Position numbers and translations under genes: made by a program
The notes under the pieces: model-generated
What the model was told of the DNA's origin: nothing
The model's database searches: none
What the model saw: the letters and a program-made list of their open reading frames with translations, nothing else
Source: Cordylochernes scorpioides
Lineage: Eukaryota > Arthropoda > Arachnida > Pseudoscorpiones > Chernetidae
DNA length: 64,000 bases
Reading direction: 5' to 3'
NCBI GenBank assembly: GCA_030710605.1
Contig: CP092886.1
Location: 165,632,573 to 165,696,572, forward strand
Shown: positions 28,567 to 38,570 of the stretch, in pieces
Layout: every line of letters begins with the position of its first letter
How positions within the stretch are numbered: the stretch's first letter is position 1

Positions 28567-29335
28567 TCTTTTTTTTTTTTAAGGAGACAGAGGCAATTTT
28601 GTTCACACTTGATTATCTCGTGTGTCTTCAATAAAGGTTACTGCGTATCAAATATCTTTCAGAGTTATTGTCTGAATCCTGATATACATGCTAAAAGGTA
28701 CAACTTCCTTATGTTTTGTCCATGAGTGTATGTAGCCATAGTACATTTTGCCAATTTATTGAGGATTTTCATGGAAAAAAATTAGGTGTTTTCTCTTTGT
28801 CTGCCGCATTCGTATGCCTTTTACCTAATAGTAGGTTTATCCATCTTTTGAGGCCGTTTTCAATTTCAATGGAAAGTGAGAGCCTTCCTCCATATTAGGA
28901 TATAGGGCGTTGTCTACCCTTCGCCACGTGAAGACACTAGGTAAGGAGGTTTCCTTCTTACATGATGGAACCTTATATAAAACATATTCCACACTCCTCC
29001 AATACTTTAGAGATGTGTTAATTGTTGAAAAATATAGTTTAAAATATATCAAAATGTTCTCAATTCTGATTAATTGATTACTCATAATTTAATCTAATCT
29101 CACCTATAACATTACACACTCATAGATAAAACTTAATGAAGCGGAAAGTATTTGCTGTCGCCGGTTGTCTGCTTTTTTAAGGAGACAGAGGCAATTTTAT
29201 TCACACTTGATTATCTCGTGAATCTTCAATAAAAGTCACTGTCAATCAAATATCTTTCAGAGTTATTGTCTGAATCCTGATATACATGATAAAAGGTACA
29301 GATTTCTCAAATTTTGTCCATGACTGTGAATGAAA
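28567..29335. repeat. Two direct repeats of about 170 bp
   Basis: 28567-28735 and 29163-29335 share AAGGAGACAGAGGCAATTTT, ACACTTGATTATCTCGTG, CAGAGTTATTGTCTGAATCC and GTCCATGA-TGT. The spacing is about 600 bp. They could be solo ends of one transposon, but no terminal motif identifies a family. A minus-strand frame of 82 codons at 28837-29085 lies between them and is unrecognised. Confidence 0.65.
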
Positions 29336-29552
29336 AAGACCAAAATTTCAGTCGAAAAGTTAAAAAGCACTATTCATTGAACTTCTCTGTCTTTTAAGCA
29401 CATATCTTTCTCTCCAGAATAATTAACTTAATGGCAAATTGAAATATTTTCGTGTGGATAGTGATTTTATATGATGAATTTTCAAACAAAAGCATTTATA
29501 AGGTTTTTAAAGCGTTATATCTAACGCACAAAGTAAAGTAATGATAGCTCAC

Positions 29553-29612
29553 ATTGATGGTTAGCTCCGTGAGAGATTCTTCATTTAGGTCCCGGAGTTC
29601 TAGGATGTCGTG
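29553..29612 (-). CDS. Candidate mini-exon, class 1, 60 nt
   Basis: Minus-strand acceptor GTATTGCAG, then 20 codons H-D-I-L-E-L-R-D-L-N-E-E-S-L-T-E-L-T-I-N, then donor GTGAGCTA, phase 0 at both ends. The acidic start with D-I and E-L resembles the mini-exons at 31239 and 32603. Base composition is richer in GC than the surroundings. The encoded protein is unknown. Confidence 0.5.
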
Positions 29613-30587
29613 CTGCAATACACGGCCATGTACTCAGTAACCAGCTCCACCCTTAATCATTTTTTGAAATCAACTGGCTAGACAGTTGATTCCCTATATG
29701 CTTTCATTATACCAATATAAAAAATAAGAAATTGAATATCATATCACCATATCGTCAAAAGTTTGTGAAGATATGGAAAAAAATCAAAAACAAAGTTTTT
29801 CAGGTAGATGTCTTAACCTAATCAGATATTAGAGTTTAGATTGATCGTATATAAGGCTCCTTTTTCATATAAGAATGAGTAGCATGATTGAAATAAATTT
29901 TGGAAGAGTATTCTCAAAGAATTTAATTTAAAGTTTATTTCTTCAATCCTAAAAGAGAACTTGAGTCCGTATTTGTTTCAAATTGTTTTATATTTTATTA
30001 CTAATTAAATAGAACCTATTTAATCCAATGAGCCTAATACAATGATAAACGGTCTGGTGATTAAACTATAGGGTTCACCAACTGATGAGTCATATCTTTA
30101 TATTATATATTTCTGATTGCAGTAAGACCTGAAAATGTTCTTAATATAATTTATACAAATATTTCAATAATAAAAGATAGCCTCAAATGTTTATCACGAT
30201 TCTAATTGTGATAAAATGATGACCTTAATGATATAAGTAATTGATTGTATTTATAACGTTCAAGATGTAGGATAAAATGTAATATGAACTATACAATATA
30301 GTGTGGACTGGAAGAAATACACTGAAATAACATATTTATAATTTCTGAGACAATATCTGTTTCATTTCTTTGATTGGTTCTGTTTTAAAAAGATGGCAAG
30401 GGAATGTGAAGGTTTTTATATCGATTATAAAGTGTGCGCCGTTCGTCAATAGTTTCTGTTTGATTTGACATTGATTAAAAACAGGGAAAAATACCGGCAG
30501 AAGAATATTTTACAGTTATCAGCTTAACAATTTCATATTTGAAAAAATAGTATAAAAGTGAAATTGTACTGGAATCAGTTGGATAAA
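29613..30587. other. No gene seen; intron-like sequence with repeat traces
   Basis: Near 30040-30180 there is a decayed copy of the fold-back repeat (ACCAACTGATGAGTCAT and GATTGCAGTAAGACC). Otherwise I recognise nothing. Confidence 0.4.
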
Positions 30588-30690
30588 TTAAGAAAAGGCA
30601 TCTTCTGATCGTTCAACTAAAAAATACTAGGCCATTAGCTAATTTTAGTTGCACGATCAGGAAATGCCTTTTTTATTTATTTAGTTTTCG
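30588..30690. repeat. Short palindromic dispersed repeat
   Basis: The arms AAAAGGCATCTTCTGATCG and CGATCAGGAAATGCCTTTT are inverted around an ACTAAAA to TTTTAGT centre. It is a deleted relative of 51916-52238. The left flank TGTACTGGAATCAG also matches that copy's right flank in inverse orientation. Confidence 0.7.
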
Positions 30691-30984
30691 AATAAAAATT
30701 AGTTTACATTAGAACTTGCAGCTGGGCAGTTATTCCTTTAATAGGTAATCTAGTTTATAGGAGTTCAAAAACCCATTTAACTCTGGTGCATTCCATGTTG
30801 AACAATTGTGGATTTCTACACATCAATACCTTTTCTCTTAATTACTTTCAAATTATGTTATCCAAAATACAGAAAAAAGAGAAATTAATTAAACATAAAG
30901 ATACGAATAAACACAATTAATACATAGCAATAACGCGTCATCTATATAATACAAATGAAAACACCAAAATTTTTTCTTTTCACA

Positions 30985-31130
30985 AATAAATCAAACTTCT
31001 ACTGCTCTTACTGCGATGAAAAATATATTGGGAGAGCTTGGCTCATCAGTGATTAACCCTCACAGAGGTTTAGCCAATTTTATCTACCAGACCGCTTCTT
31101 TAGAGCTCTAACTTTGTATTGGATCATTCT
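30985..31130 (+). repeat. Fold-back family fragment
   Basis: It contains TTCTACTGCTCTTACTGCGATG, GGCTCATCAGTGATTAACCC and AGCCAATTTTATCTACCAGA, matching the left arm and centre of 23683-24112. Here the GCCAA to TTGGC pair replaces GCCAG to CTGGC. Confidence 0.65.
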
Positions 31131-31238
31131 GCTTTTATATGCAACACTGAGAGGTTGAATCTTAGAAAAATGGCATTTAAGGAAACTATGGACATAAACT
31201 TTAGAATGTGAAATTGTGTGTTAGATAAATATGCTTAC

Positions 31239-31298
31239 ATATATCGGCTCATTGAAGTTTTCCTCGAACTGAGTGGTCGATGTCTCCCGGATTTCATC
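31239..31298 (-). CDS. Candidate mini-exon, class 1, 60 nt
   Basis: Minus-strand acceptor TATTGCAG, then 20 codons D-E-I-R-E-T-S-T-T-Q-F-E-E-N-F-N-E-P-I-Y, then donor GTAAGCAT, phase 0 at both ends. The final E-P-I-Y resembles E-E-P-I-Y in the class 2 exon at 9904-10005. Hydrophilic and acidic content suggests a soluble segment. The host gene is unrecognised. Confidence 0.5.
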
Positions 31299-31689
31299 CT
31301 GCAATAACATAATTATTTAGAAAAATTGGAACTTCTTACTTTCAGTATACTTTCATAATTTTAAGAATTTTTAAATCATTCTTATAAAAACAAAATTTGC
31401 TGAATTTATTTAAATTTCTAAAAAAAGTGTATGTGTTGTGACGAATATAAATATTATCTTAAATGTGATAAAAAAATTAGGCAATGTGTTTATTTTGACA
31501 TATATCATCAAATATTATCTCAACAAACTTTAGTGCGATGATAAAAGTTATTGTGATTGGGGGTATTTTGATACGAATATAACGAATATGGAAGTTCTTC
31601 TAATGATATCCTCGGTATATTTATATATGCCCAGAAAATTTCTATTTTGTTTATCTCTCTTTCAATTTATCCCTTTATATGTCTATATT

Positions 31690-31800
31690 TTCCATTAGAA
31701 CTTCTCCAAAAAGAACATTTTCTGTAACCCTATCTGTCCACCTGATCTTGGGAATTTTTCTAGCACGACAGATTTCATTAGTTTATTTCCGCTTCAAAAT
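31690..31800 (-). pseudogene. Possible RTE-type LINE C-terminal remnant
   Basis: The minus-strand translation reads C-R-A-R-K-I-P-K-I-R-W-T-D-R-V-T-E-N-V-L, similar to the G-R-P-x-x-R-W-x-D-x-V motif near the end of RTE-like LINE proteins. Only about 100 bp is recognisable. Confidence 0.35.
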
Positions 31801-31857
31801 TATGCAGGAAAATTCAGGTAAATCTCTACCTATCCACCACATTTATTAAGGCCTTTA

Positions 31858-32219
31858 ACTCCGCCTTTGCCGGTTCCAAGCCCGGATGAAAAAGGAGGAA
31901 GGGGAGCAGTAACAAGCTCACTAAAAAACCTGGGCTGATAGTACCCTGTAAGGGCTCCTAATCCAGGGATACAGGATGAGCAGCGTTTGTACTCCATGTT
32001 AGGAGTGGCTGCACATGGCGTCTGTCCCTCATGTCAGCGGCGGCAATTTTTTTGGAGCTAAGTCGGCCTGCCACTGAGTAGTGCTCCCAGTCTTAATGAC
32101 AAAGGCAGGCGCATTTTAAATCACCCAATCATGATGGTTGTCAAACACCATCAAAAGTCTCAAGCTTTACAGGCTTGATACCCTAATATGATTGAGTGTA
32201 GATAAGGAAGAAGAAGAAG
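31858..32219 (+). mobile_element. Retroposed element with GAA tail and 13-bp target duplication
   Basis: ATTAAGGCCTTTA occurs at 31845-31857 and 32220-32232. Between them is a GC-richer 362-bp element (CCGGTTCCAAGCCCGGATGA, GTCAGCGGCGGCAA) ending in (GAA)n. A simple-repeat tail and long duplication mark a 5'-truncated LINE or SINE. The opening block resembles the 3' region of RTE-like elements, by impression. I see no ORF. Confidence 0.75.
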
Positions 32220-32397
32220 ATTAAGGCCTTTACCATGCGTACCTAAGATTAGTCAAATCTGTTATAGAGGAATTTCCGTATCACTGTATACTGGTTATGC
32301 AAGCCTACATTTAATCTTATTTTCCTTCTATATGATATACAATACATATGATACTTGTAATTGAACATACCTTTATAAATGGGAAAAATAAGAAAAA

Positions 32398-32560
32398 TTA
32401 AAAGTGTCAGATGTTGATATAAAAAAAAGGCATATCCTAACCGTTCACATGAGCATTTTAGATGACAAAGCGCCATCTAGTGGAACAAAAATCAACTAAA
32501 GGTTGATTTAACTTGTTCCATGATATTTTAAACTTTCGACGTTATAGTTAGAAGTTTGGA
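32398..32560 (-). repeat. Dispersed Penelope-type repeat fragment
   Basis: It contains AGGCATATCCTAACCG, CACATGAGCATTTTAGATG and AGCGCCATCTAGTGGAAC, matching 14137-14230 and the reverse complement of 34040-34190. It stops before the ribozyme region. Confidence 0.65.
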
Positions 32561-32602
32561 AGAGTAGAGGTGAGAGAATATAAAAAGGAGCTGGAGGCTT
32601 AC

Positions 32603-32668
32603 GCTTGCAGCGCCCTCGTCGGTTCTGGTAAGGCTCGGTCCCGTGATAGCTTGTAGCTCGATATCGTC
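32603..32668 (-). CDS. Candidate mini-exon, class 1, 66 nt
   Basis: Minus-strand acceptor TTGTTTTCAG, then 22 codons starting D-D-I-E-L-Q-A-I-T-G-P-S and ending E-G-A-A-S, then donor GTAAGCCT, phase 0 at both ends. This acceptor is the best of the set. It lies upstream of the exons at 31239 and 29553 on the same strand, with introns of about 1.3 and 1.6 kb between them. Function unknown. Confidence 0.55.
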
Positions 32669-32689
32669 CTGAAAACAAACCAAGTAAAG

Positions 32690-33440
32690 GACTCCTACTA
32701 CTTTCTATTATATGCTACAAAAACTTATTAATAATTACACATACCATTAATACTACTAAATACTATACTACTACTAAACTCAAATGTTAAAATAATAACT
32801 ACAGAAAACCAACTATTATATTAAAAACTACTACTATCTACTACTACTAGTTATTACTAAATATATACTACTAATATTTACTAATTTTACCAGTACTGCT
32901 ATTAAAATTAAATATTATTATCATTACTAATCACCACTACTAACTATCACCAAATACTCACCACTCTTATATACTCTACCAACTAGAGTACACACACACA
33001 CACACACAACTTACTCTGCCTACTATAATGGTAACTATAAATAATTCCTATTGAATTCCTTTTACAATAACTATTAATAGTTACTGCTACTTTCAGGTCG
33101 AAATTCTTATATATACATTTACTACTATAACTACTACTACGATTAATACTAATACACATCTAACTACTATTATTATTTCCTTATTGCCATTTAAGGCAAC
33201 TAACTTTTGTTATTAACTAGTAGTGATAATTTTTCTACTACTAAATACGACTCTCTATTACTAACTAATAGTTCTCTACACACACTGCTGCTGATAATTT
33301 CTACTGATATTAATAAGATCATTATTTTCACTAGCTACTACTCGATAACTACTATTGAATAATACTTATACTGGTATTATATATACTACTACAACACTGC
33401 CACTACTACTAGCAAATACAACTTATACTAAAAACGAGGT
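32690..33440. repeat. Degenerate (ACT)n-rich tract
   Basis: About 750 bp dominated by ACT/TAC trinucleotides with interruptions, including a (CA)n run near 32990. It is an old, diverged microsatellite. No coding frame is convincing. Confidence 0.8.
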
Positions 33441-33515
33441 TTCGGCTCTCTCTTTCTCTCTCTAAAGTCAGTAATTGATACCATCCTGAAGCTATAATTT
33501 AACAATATGTGTTGT

Positions 33516-33712
33516 GAGAATTCAAAACTATTTTAGACGCGTAAGATTCTTTTTGATATTAAACAATTTCTACTGCCCTTACTGCAATGAAAAAATTAAT
33601 CATATAATAATAATTGCAGTAAGGGCAGTAGAAATTGTTTAATTTCAAAAGGAATCTTACGCGTCTAAAATAGTTTCGATTTTTCATAACAGATGGCGCG
33701 CTAGTGCATCAT
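33516..33712. mobile_element. 197-bp fold-back element with 12-bp target duplication
   Basis: The inverted arms (TTCTACTGCCCTTACTGCAA and reverse) are separated by only about 15 bp. AATATGTGTTGT flanks it at 33504-33515 and 33713-33724. The right end has the same CATAACAGATGGCGCGCTAG tail as the copy at 23683-24112, so the tail is part of the element. Confidence 0.8.
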
Positions 33713-33724
33713 AATATGTGTTGT

Positions 33725-34195
33725 CCCTACTGCGATCAGACAAGTATAGCGAGGGCCTAGCTCATTCATTATCAACGCTCCCCGCTCTATCTACCAGATC
33801 GTTCTAGTATTCTATTTGTTTGCTCCGCCTTCATGTGCGACAAATTAAAGGAATTCTTGGTGATGGGAGTAATTATGGATACTAAATTCGAAATTTCTTT
33901 CTTGATTTCTCGGGAAGCCATTGGGACCAAAACATATTTTTGGTCGCAGTGGTTACAGCCTACTCCACGCTGACGAGCGCCAACAGCGCGAAACGCGTTC
34001 GTGGATGGCTTTTCTTGATTTATCAAGAAATTTGGTTGGCCAAATATCACGGAGCAAGCTAAATAAACGTTTAGTTTATTTTTGCTCCACTAGATGGCGC
34101 TCTGCCATCTAAAAAGCACATGTGCTCGTGGTCAGGAGATGCCTTCTTTATTTTTAATATCAACACCTGACCCACTTATCTTTTATTTTTTTCTA
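33725..34195 (+). repeat. Penelope-type repeat with intact hammerhead ribozyme
   Basis: The left part shares the CTACTGCGATC and GGGCCTAGCTCATTC start of the fold-back family. A short stretch precedes the ribozyme at 33957-34010, followed by TTCTTGATTTATCAAGAA, a GGCCAAATATCACGGAG block, GCGCCATCT and the GTGGTCAGGAGATGCC end. The downstream part is the same dispersed repeat as at 14137-14284. The order fits terminal repeats of Penelope-like or retrozyme-type elements. Confidence 0.6.
33957..34010 (+). ncRNA. Hammerhead ribozyme, type I with minimal stem III
   Basis: Stem I is CCACG pairing with CGTGG, extended beyond an internal loop by AGCC with GGCT. Then come the core CTGACGA, stem II GCGC, loop CAACA, GCGC, then GAAAC, a two-base loop GC, and the cleavage triplet GTT before CGTGG. 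All invariant core bases are present. A very short stem III is known for hammerheads of Penelope-like elements. It would cut its own transcript after the GTT. Confidence 0.8.
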
Positions 34196-34249
34196 TGTTT
34201 CTATGTTCGTTAACCCGATTAAAAAAATATAAACGTTAAATATATATTG

Positions 34250-35318
34250 GGAGTATAAATAAGTTACTTCATTACTTCAATATGAATAAAAAAGTTGCTG
34301 AGAGTCATCGTATTCTAGTATTTTTTAGTATTCTAGTATATGTTCTAGCTTAACGAACATGTCAGAAGTGGTTTGCACGGTTTAAAAGTGTTAATTTTGA
34401 TTTGGAAGACGAAGAAAGAACCGGAGCGCGCGCCACCAAAGTTTGAGGATGAAGAATTAGAGGCAAGGCTCGATGAAGATCCAACACAGACGCAAAAACA
34501 CTTAAACACTTAACTAGCCATTTTTCATCGCATAAAATAAATGGGAATGATCCGAAAGGTAGGAAATCGGGTGCCGTATGAACTGAAGCCAAGAGACGTC
34601 GAACGCCGTTTTTTTCACGTGTGAACAACTGCTTCAACGTCAAAAAAGAAAGAAGATTTTGCATCGAATTGTAACTGACGTTGAAAAGTGGGTCCATTAC
34701 GATAATCCAAAACATCGGTCAACGTATAGATACCCTGGCCGTGCCTCATCATCGATGGTCAAGCTGAATAATCATTGCGAGAAGATTATGCTGTGTATTT
34801 GGTGGGACCTGCTAGGAGTGGTATATTATGAGCTGCTACAACCGAAAGAAAGGATCACAGGGAATGTCTACCAAAGGCAATTGATGTGTTTGAGCCGAGC
34901 ATTGCGAGAAAAACGGCTGCAATACGCCAATAGACACGACCGTTATTTTTCAATATGATAAAGCTCGGCCACATGCTGCAGCACCCGTTAAAACGTACTA
35001 AGAAACGCTCAAATGGGAAGTCCTACCCCGCCCGCCGTAAGCCCAAACATTGTTCCTTCCGATTATTATTTCTTCCGATCAATACAACATGGCCTGGCTG
35101 ACCAGCAAATCTCTAATTACGATGAAGTCAAAAATGGATAGACGAATGGATAGCGGCCAAAGAGCCGGCCTTTTTCCGCGATGGGATCCGTTAATTGACA
35201 GAAAGATGGGAAAATGTAGTGGCTAGCGACGAACAATACTTTGAACATTGAATGTCTAACCAATTTTTCACAATAAAGCTTTAATTTTCGAAAAAATGCG
35301 CGTACATATTTATACTTC
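34250..35318 (+). mobile_element. Decayed mariner transposon
   Basis: Imperfect terminal repeats AGTATAAATAAGT on the left and the reverse complement AGTATAAATATGT on the right enclose a mariner-type transposase reading. Length of about 1.07 kb is below the usual 1.3 kb, so some DNA is lost near the 5' end. Confidence 0.7.
34340..35255 (+). pseudogene. mariner transposase (decayed)
   Basis: Piecewise translation gives W-F-A-R-F-K-S-V-N near the start, R-D-V-E-R-R-F-F, then 34659-34958 with I-V-T-D-V-E-K-W-V-H-Y-D-N-P-K (the usual T-G-D-E-K-W block with the first Asp changed from G-D to D-V) and C-I-W-W-D-L-L-G-V-V-Y-Y-E-L. Downstream pieces give D-K-A-R-P-H (second Asp region), P-N-I-V-P-S-D-Y-Y-F-F (third Asp) and W-E-N-V-V-A-S-D. 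Several frameshifts separate these. mariner transposases use a D,D34D triad for cut-and-paste movement. Confidence 0.8.
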
Positions 35319-35479
35319 TATTATATGTAAGAAGTATGAAGATATATATTTTTATGTGATGATTTTGGTTTAATTCTTGTTGTAAATCCCATTAAAATAT
35401 ATTACAGGATTCATATATCTTTCTCTTTGGAAATTTTGAATATTATTTAGATTTTGAAAGCCAAGTTCCAAGAATATAT

Positions 35480-36160
35480 ATATGTGCCAAAAGAGACACC
35501 TTTTTTAAAAATACTCTAGAAAAAAGCATTGTGTCTATCATCCCAGTAAAAACTTTAAAGTGGTGATAAAGAATGAGCCACAACACCAGTGTTGACAAAT
35601 TCCGACAAAGCCATCGTGTATACCATGGTTTCGGGCAATAACTCTCATCAGCACAGAGGAGGTTTCGATTTCAAAACAACCTATAAGAGGAGTTATGGAA
35701 TCAGTCGCATTTTATAAACATGTGTTTAAGATTGCGAAGCCGTGGGACCGAATTCCAGGCTAGATTACAACATGAAGTTGCACGATTAGGATTTTATGAA
35801 ACCGAAACCGTCTCTTTACTGATTAGGGTTCAAGCCCGAAACCAAAATATACCAGTAGACTTTGACCTGAATTTTCCAAAACCAGGTATTGTGGATCATT
35901 CTTTTCACCCCTTTAAAGTGTTTATTCGTGTAATAAACATAATGCATTGTTCTAATTGCATATTTAAAGGGAGAGATGTTTCTTTTAGTACAGGAATACC
36001 ATCCTCCCGCAACTTTATATTATATGTATGAACCAAAGGTGGCACCTCTCTCCCTTTAAAAACAAATTAAATCCAAATGTATTAGTGGTGATAAAAAACT
36101 TGTCACAACATCAGTTTAGGCAAATTCAGATAAAAATACAACTTGTATATATATGATTAT
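35480..36160. repeat. Penelope-type remnant with direct repeats
   Basis: About 35560-35612 and 36083-36141 share GTGGTGATAAA, CACAACA-CAGT and CAAATTC-GA. Between them is a minus-strand hammerhead-like motif (35616-35656) and sequence with no clear function, including a 103-codon plus-strand frame at 35720. The arrangement of paired repeats plus ribozyme core suggests a Penelope-like terminal repeat pair. Confidence 0.4.
35616..35656 (-). ncRNA. Hammerhead-like motif, one mismatch in stem II
   Basis: The minus strand has GTG, the core CTGATGA, a stem II of GAGT and GCCC type with an A-C mismatch, GAAAC, a palindromic CATG and a GTA cleavage triplet followed by TACAC. The core is intact but stem II is weakened, so it is probably inactive. 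Confidence 0.45.
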
Positions 36161-36186
36161 TATGAAATAAATAAATTATAATATAA

Positions 36187-36440
36187 CTAGCAAATGTACC
36201 CTGCTACGCCCGGTTTTTACCCCAGTCAAAGTTAGCCTAACGAACATTTGTTAAAACATTATTTTTGGGGCAAACATATATTCCTTATTTAATCTATTCT
36301 TTTTACGATAAATTGTGTTTACAAGTACCATCAATGTACCCCAATTTACTTGTACCATCAATTCGACAACATTCAAACACTATTTACAGGTGGCAAATTC
36401 TAATTGTTCCCTTTAAATTTTGAAAATTTGCATATATTCT
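36187..36440 (-). mobile_element. Helitron-B fragment
   Basis: The minus-strand 3' end has a decayed hairpin (GGGCGTAGCAGGG) and ATTTGCTAG at 36187. The next block CAGTCAAAGTTAGCCTAACG is diverged from the other copies. The 5' end is not recognisable. Confidence 0.55.
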
Positions 36441-37843
36441 GTGCGTGTGTGTGACTCTGAATTTGCAACACCAAGAATTACTGGGCAGAAAAATAAGAAA
36501 AGCTTAGCTCAACGAGTTATGTAATTGAAGCACATTGCGCATCCATCCCGGGAATGTGAATTGAGATATATGAGGAACTTGCAAATTTGAAAATATTTAC
36601 ACCTCTGTGTCTGACAGGGAAAGTATTTGATATTTTTGACTCGGAGAAAACGTTTAGTATCAGAGAATGCCCAACCGCCGCCAGCCGACACAGTTCCAGC
36701 AGACAGACGATTTCACGACAGGTATGGTGATTGGACTCAGAAGGGCCGGCTGGTCCATAGATCAAATCTCTATGGACAGACACATCGATGCGTCCACAGT
36801 GCACAGGATATGGCGAAGATGGTTGGAACAAGAAGGTGTGGCACGATTGAGGGGTACTAGCGCGGCCAGATTGACGTCAGCACGCGTTGACCGACACATC
36901 CTCCGGATGGCGTTGGCGGCACCACAGTTCCATTCTGTCGCCATTTTGTAAGCTGTGAAGAAAGAACACTCTTGATTCTTCCTTACCAACCAGAATCACT
37001 ATATCACTGTACGCAGATTGGTCGCCGGCGGCCTACTCTCATGGCGCCCGTTAAGAAGACTGCATTGACCCAACGGTTTAAACATCTCCGTTCGCAATTT
37101 TGTCGGGATAGAGCCCCATGGACAGCCAAATCGCAAAGGGTAGTCAGATTTATCTCTCTTCTGTTTTTGCAATGACAGTCGCCGAGTAAGAGTTTGGTGC
37201 CGTCTAGGTAACAGGTCCAACCCGGCCGCATATTTGGAACACCGCACCTCACGACAACGCGACATTATGGTTTGGGAAACCTTCGCCCATAATAGAATAT
37301 TAACTCTAATTCTTATCGAGAGCACTGTGATGGACCAACGATACGCGGATGGTGTGCTCCGGCCGTAGACGCTACTCTTCCTTCAGAGAGTACCAAATGC
37401 CAATTTCAAGCAGGATAACGCCTAAACCCTACACAGCACGCATCGGCAAATATGCCCAGCATGAAACCTCGGTGCTTTCATGGTCCCCAGTCTCTCCTGA
37501 TCTCTCACCCATAGAACATGTCTGGGACCTAATTGGACGTCGTTTACGTGCGATGCCACCGCCACGTTCAGAAGATGAACTGTGGCTGATTGTTGACAGC
37601 GAATGGAAAGGCCATACCTCAGGACACCATTCGCACGCTTAGGAGTCAACACAAGACTTGCTGCTACCTGCATTGCCGCCCGCAGTGGTCCTACAACATA
37701 TTGAGTCGACAGCGTTGTCAACCAGTGTATAGGTGTATTCAGTTCTAAAAAGATCATTTATTGTTTGTTACTGGTACTCTATGCAGATTTTCACAACCTT
37801 TTGCCCACTAATTATTGGCGATACAAATTCAGTGTCAGGTAGT
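36440..37843 (+). mobile_element. Decayed Tc1-type transposon with terminal repeats
   Basis: The left block GACTCTGAATTTGCAACACC (36453 onward, continuing AAGAATTACTGGGCAG) is repeated inverted on the right (37800-37837) at about 28 of 36 positions. The interior reads as a Tc1 transposase. The outer termini are blurred; CACTACC on the right is a likely end. Confidence 0.75.
36667..37720 (+). pseudogene. Tc1 transposase (decayed)
   Basis: The open 94-codon part at 36667-36951 is the N-terminal DNA-binding domain (F-T-T-G-M-V-I-G-L-R-R-A-G-W-S-I, then S-T-V-H-R-I-W-R-R-W). Later pieces give F-Q-A (from the F-Q-Q-D-N-A block with the second Asp) and S-P-D-L-S-P-I-E-H-V-W-D, the D34E block with the final Glu, at about 37490-37525. 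The middle with the first Asp is frameshifted. At least four breaks make it non-functional. Confidence 0.8.
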
Positions 37844-38231
37844 GTATATATTCAGTTTTTCTTTTGTTTAACTTTGAAAAGGTGTTTATGAAAAGTATTT
37901 TCAATATTGAAATGTAAAATGTAAAACAAAAAGATGAATTCAGGATATATTTAACCAAATTCTAAGGTATTAATACTATATAAAATATATTTTATTTTGA
38001 AAATTCGAAACTATGCATCATAATATATATATATATATATATATTAATTCTCTAAATGTTAGGCAAGAGATTGACTTCACACTTTCTAAACAAACAATTC
38101 AGAACATTACTCAAGTTTATGATTTTAAAAAGCTCTTAAATATTTTCATATTTCAATAATATAAACAAATTTCCATCCTTATTCTATAGAAATGACAAGT
38201 ATGTTAATAATCCTATTTACTATTAAAATAT
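37844..38231. repeat. AT-rich stretch with (AT)n run
   Basis: An AT microsatellite lies near 38023-38046. I see no other feature. Confidence 0.5.
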
Positions 38232-38570
38232 GCAAAAATATTCCAACACTTTAAAAGTTCTCATTTTCGAATTGATCCATATTCTGATGACAAAATGATG
38301 AATGAAATTACACATTTTCAGATTACGTTAACCCGTACTAGTGCACCATTTATATCAGCGTTGATACAAGAACCATTTGCTAATGATAAATATGTTTTCT
38401 TTGATCATACAACAATTTTTCTTCTGAAGGAGTTTCTGGAAATTGCCCTTGATAGAAATATTCAAGATAGGGTCGAAATTAATGGAATAGAAATACCACT
38501 TGAAACGATGCTACTGGAATTATGGGAAAATGGTCAATACATTCTTGTATTTCAATTTAATACTTGACAA
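38232..38570 (+). CDS. Hypothetical ORF or exon, unidentified
   Basis: A frame open for about 110 codons ends in TGA at 38568. From the ATG at 38295 it has 90 residues, including F-V-F-F-D-H-T-T-I-F-like D-K-Y-V-F-F-D-H-T-T, I-E-I-P-L-E-T-M-L-L-E-L-W and a Q-Y-I-L-V-F-Q end. The frame continues upstream of the ATG through R-I-D-P-Y-S-D-D-K, and an AAAAG splice-acceptor-like site lies near 38258, so it may be a last exon. In DNA this AT-rich an open frame of this length with balanced residues is unusual. It matches no transposon protein I know. Confidence 0.35.

Noticed and set aside
30060..30095. CTGATGAG near 30075 as another hammerhead
   Set aside because: GAAA and stem II partners are missing; it is a decayed fold-back fragment.
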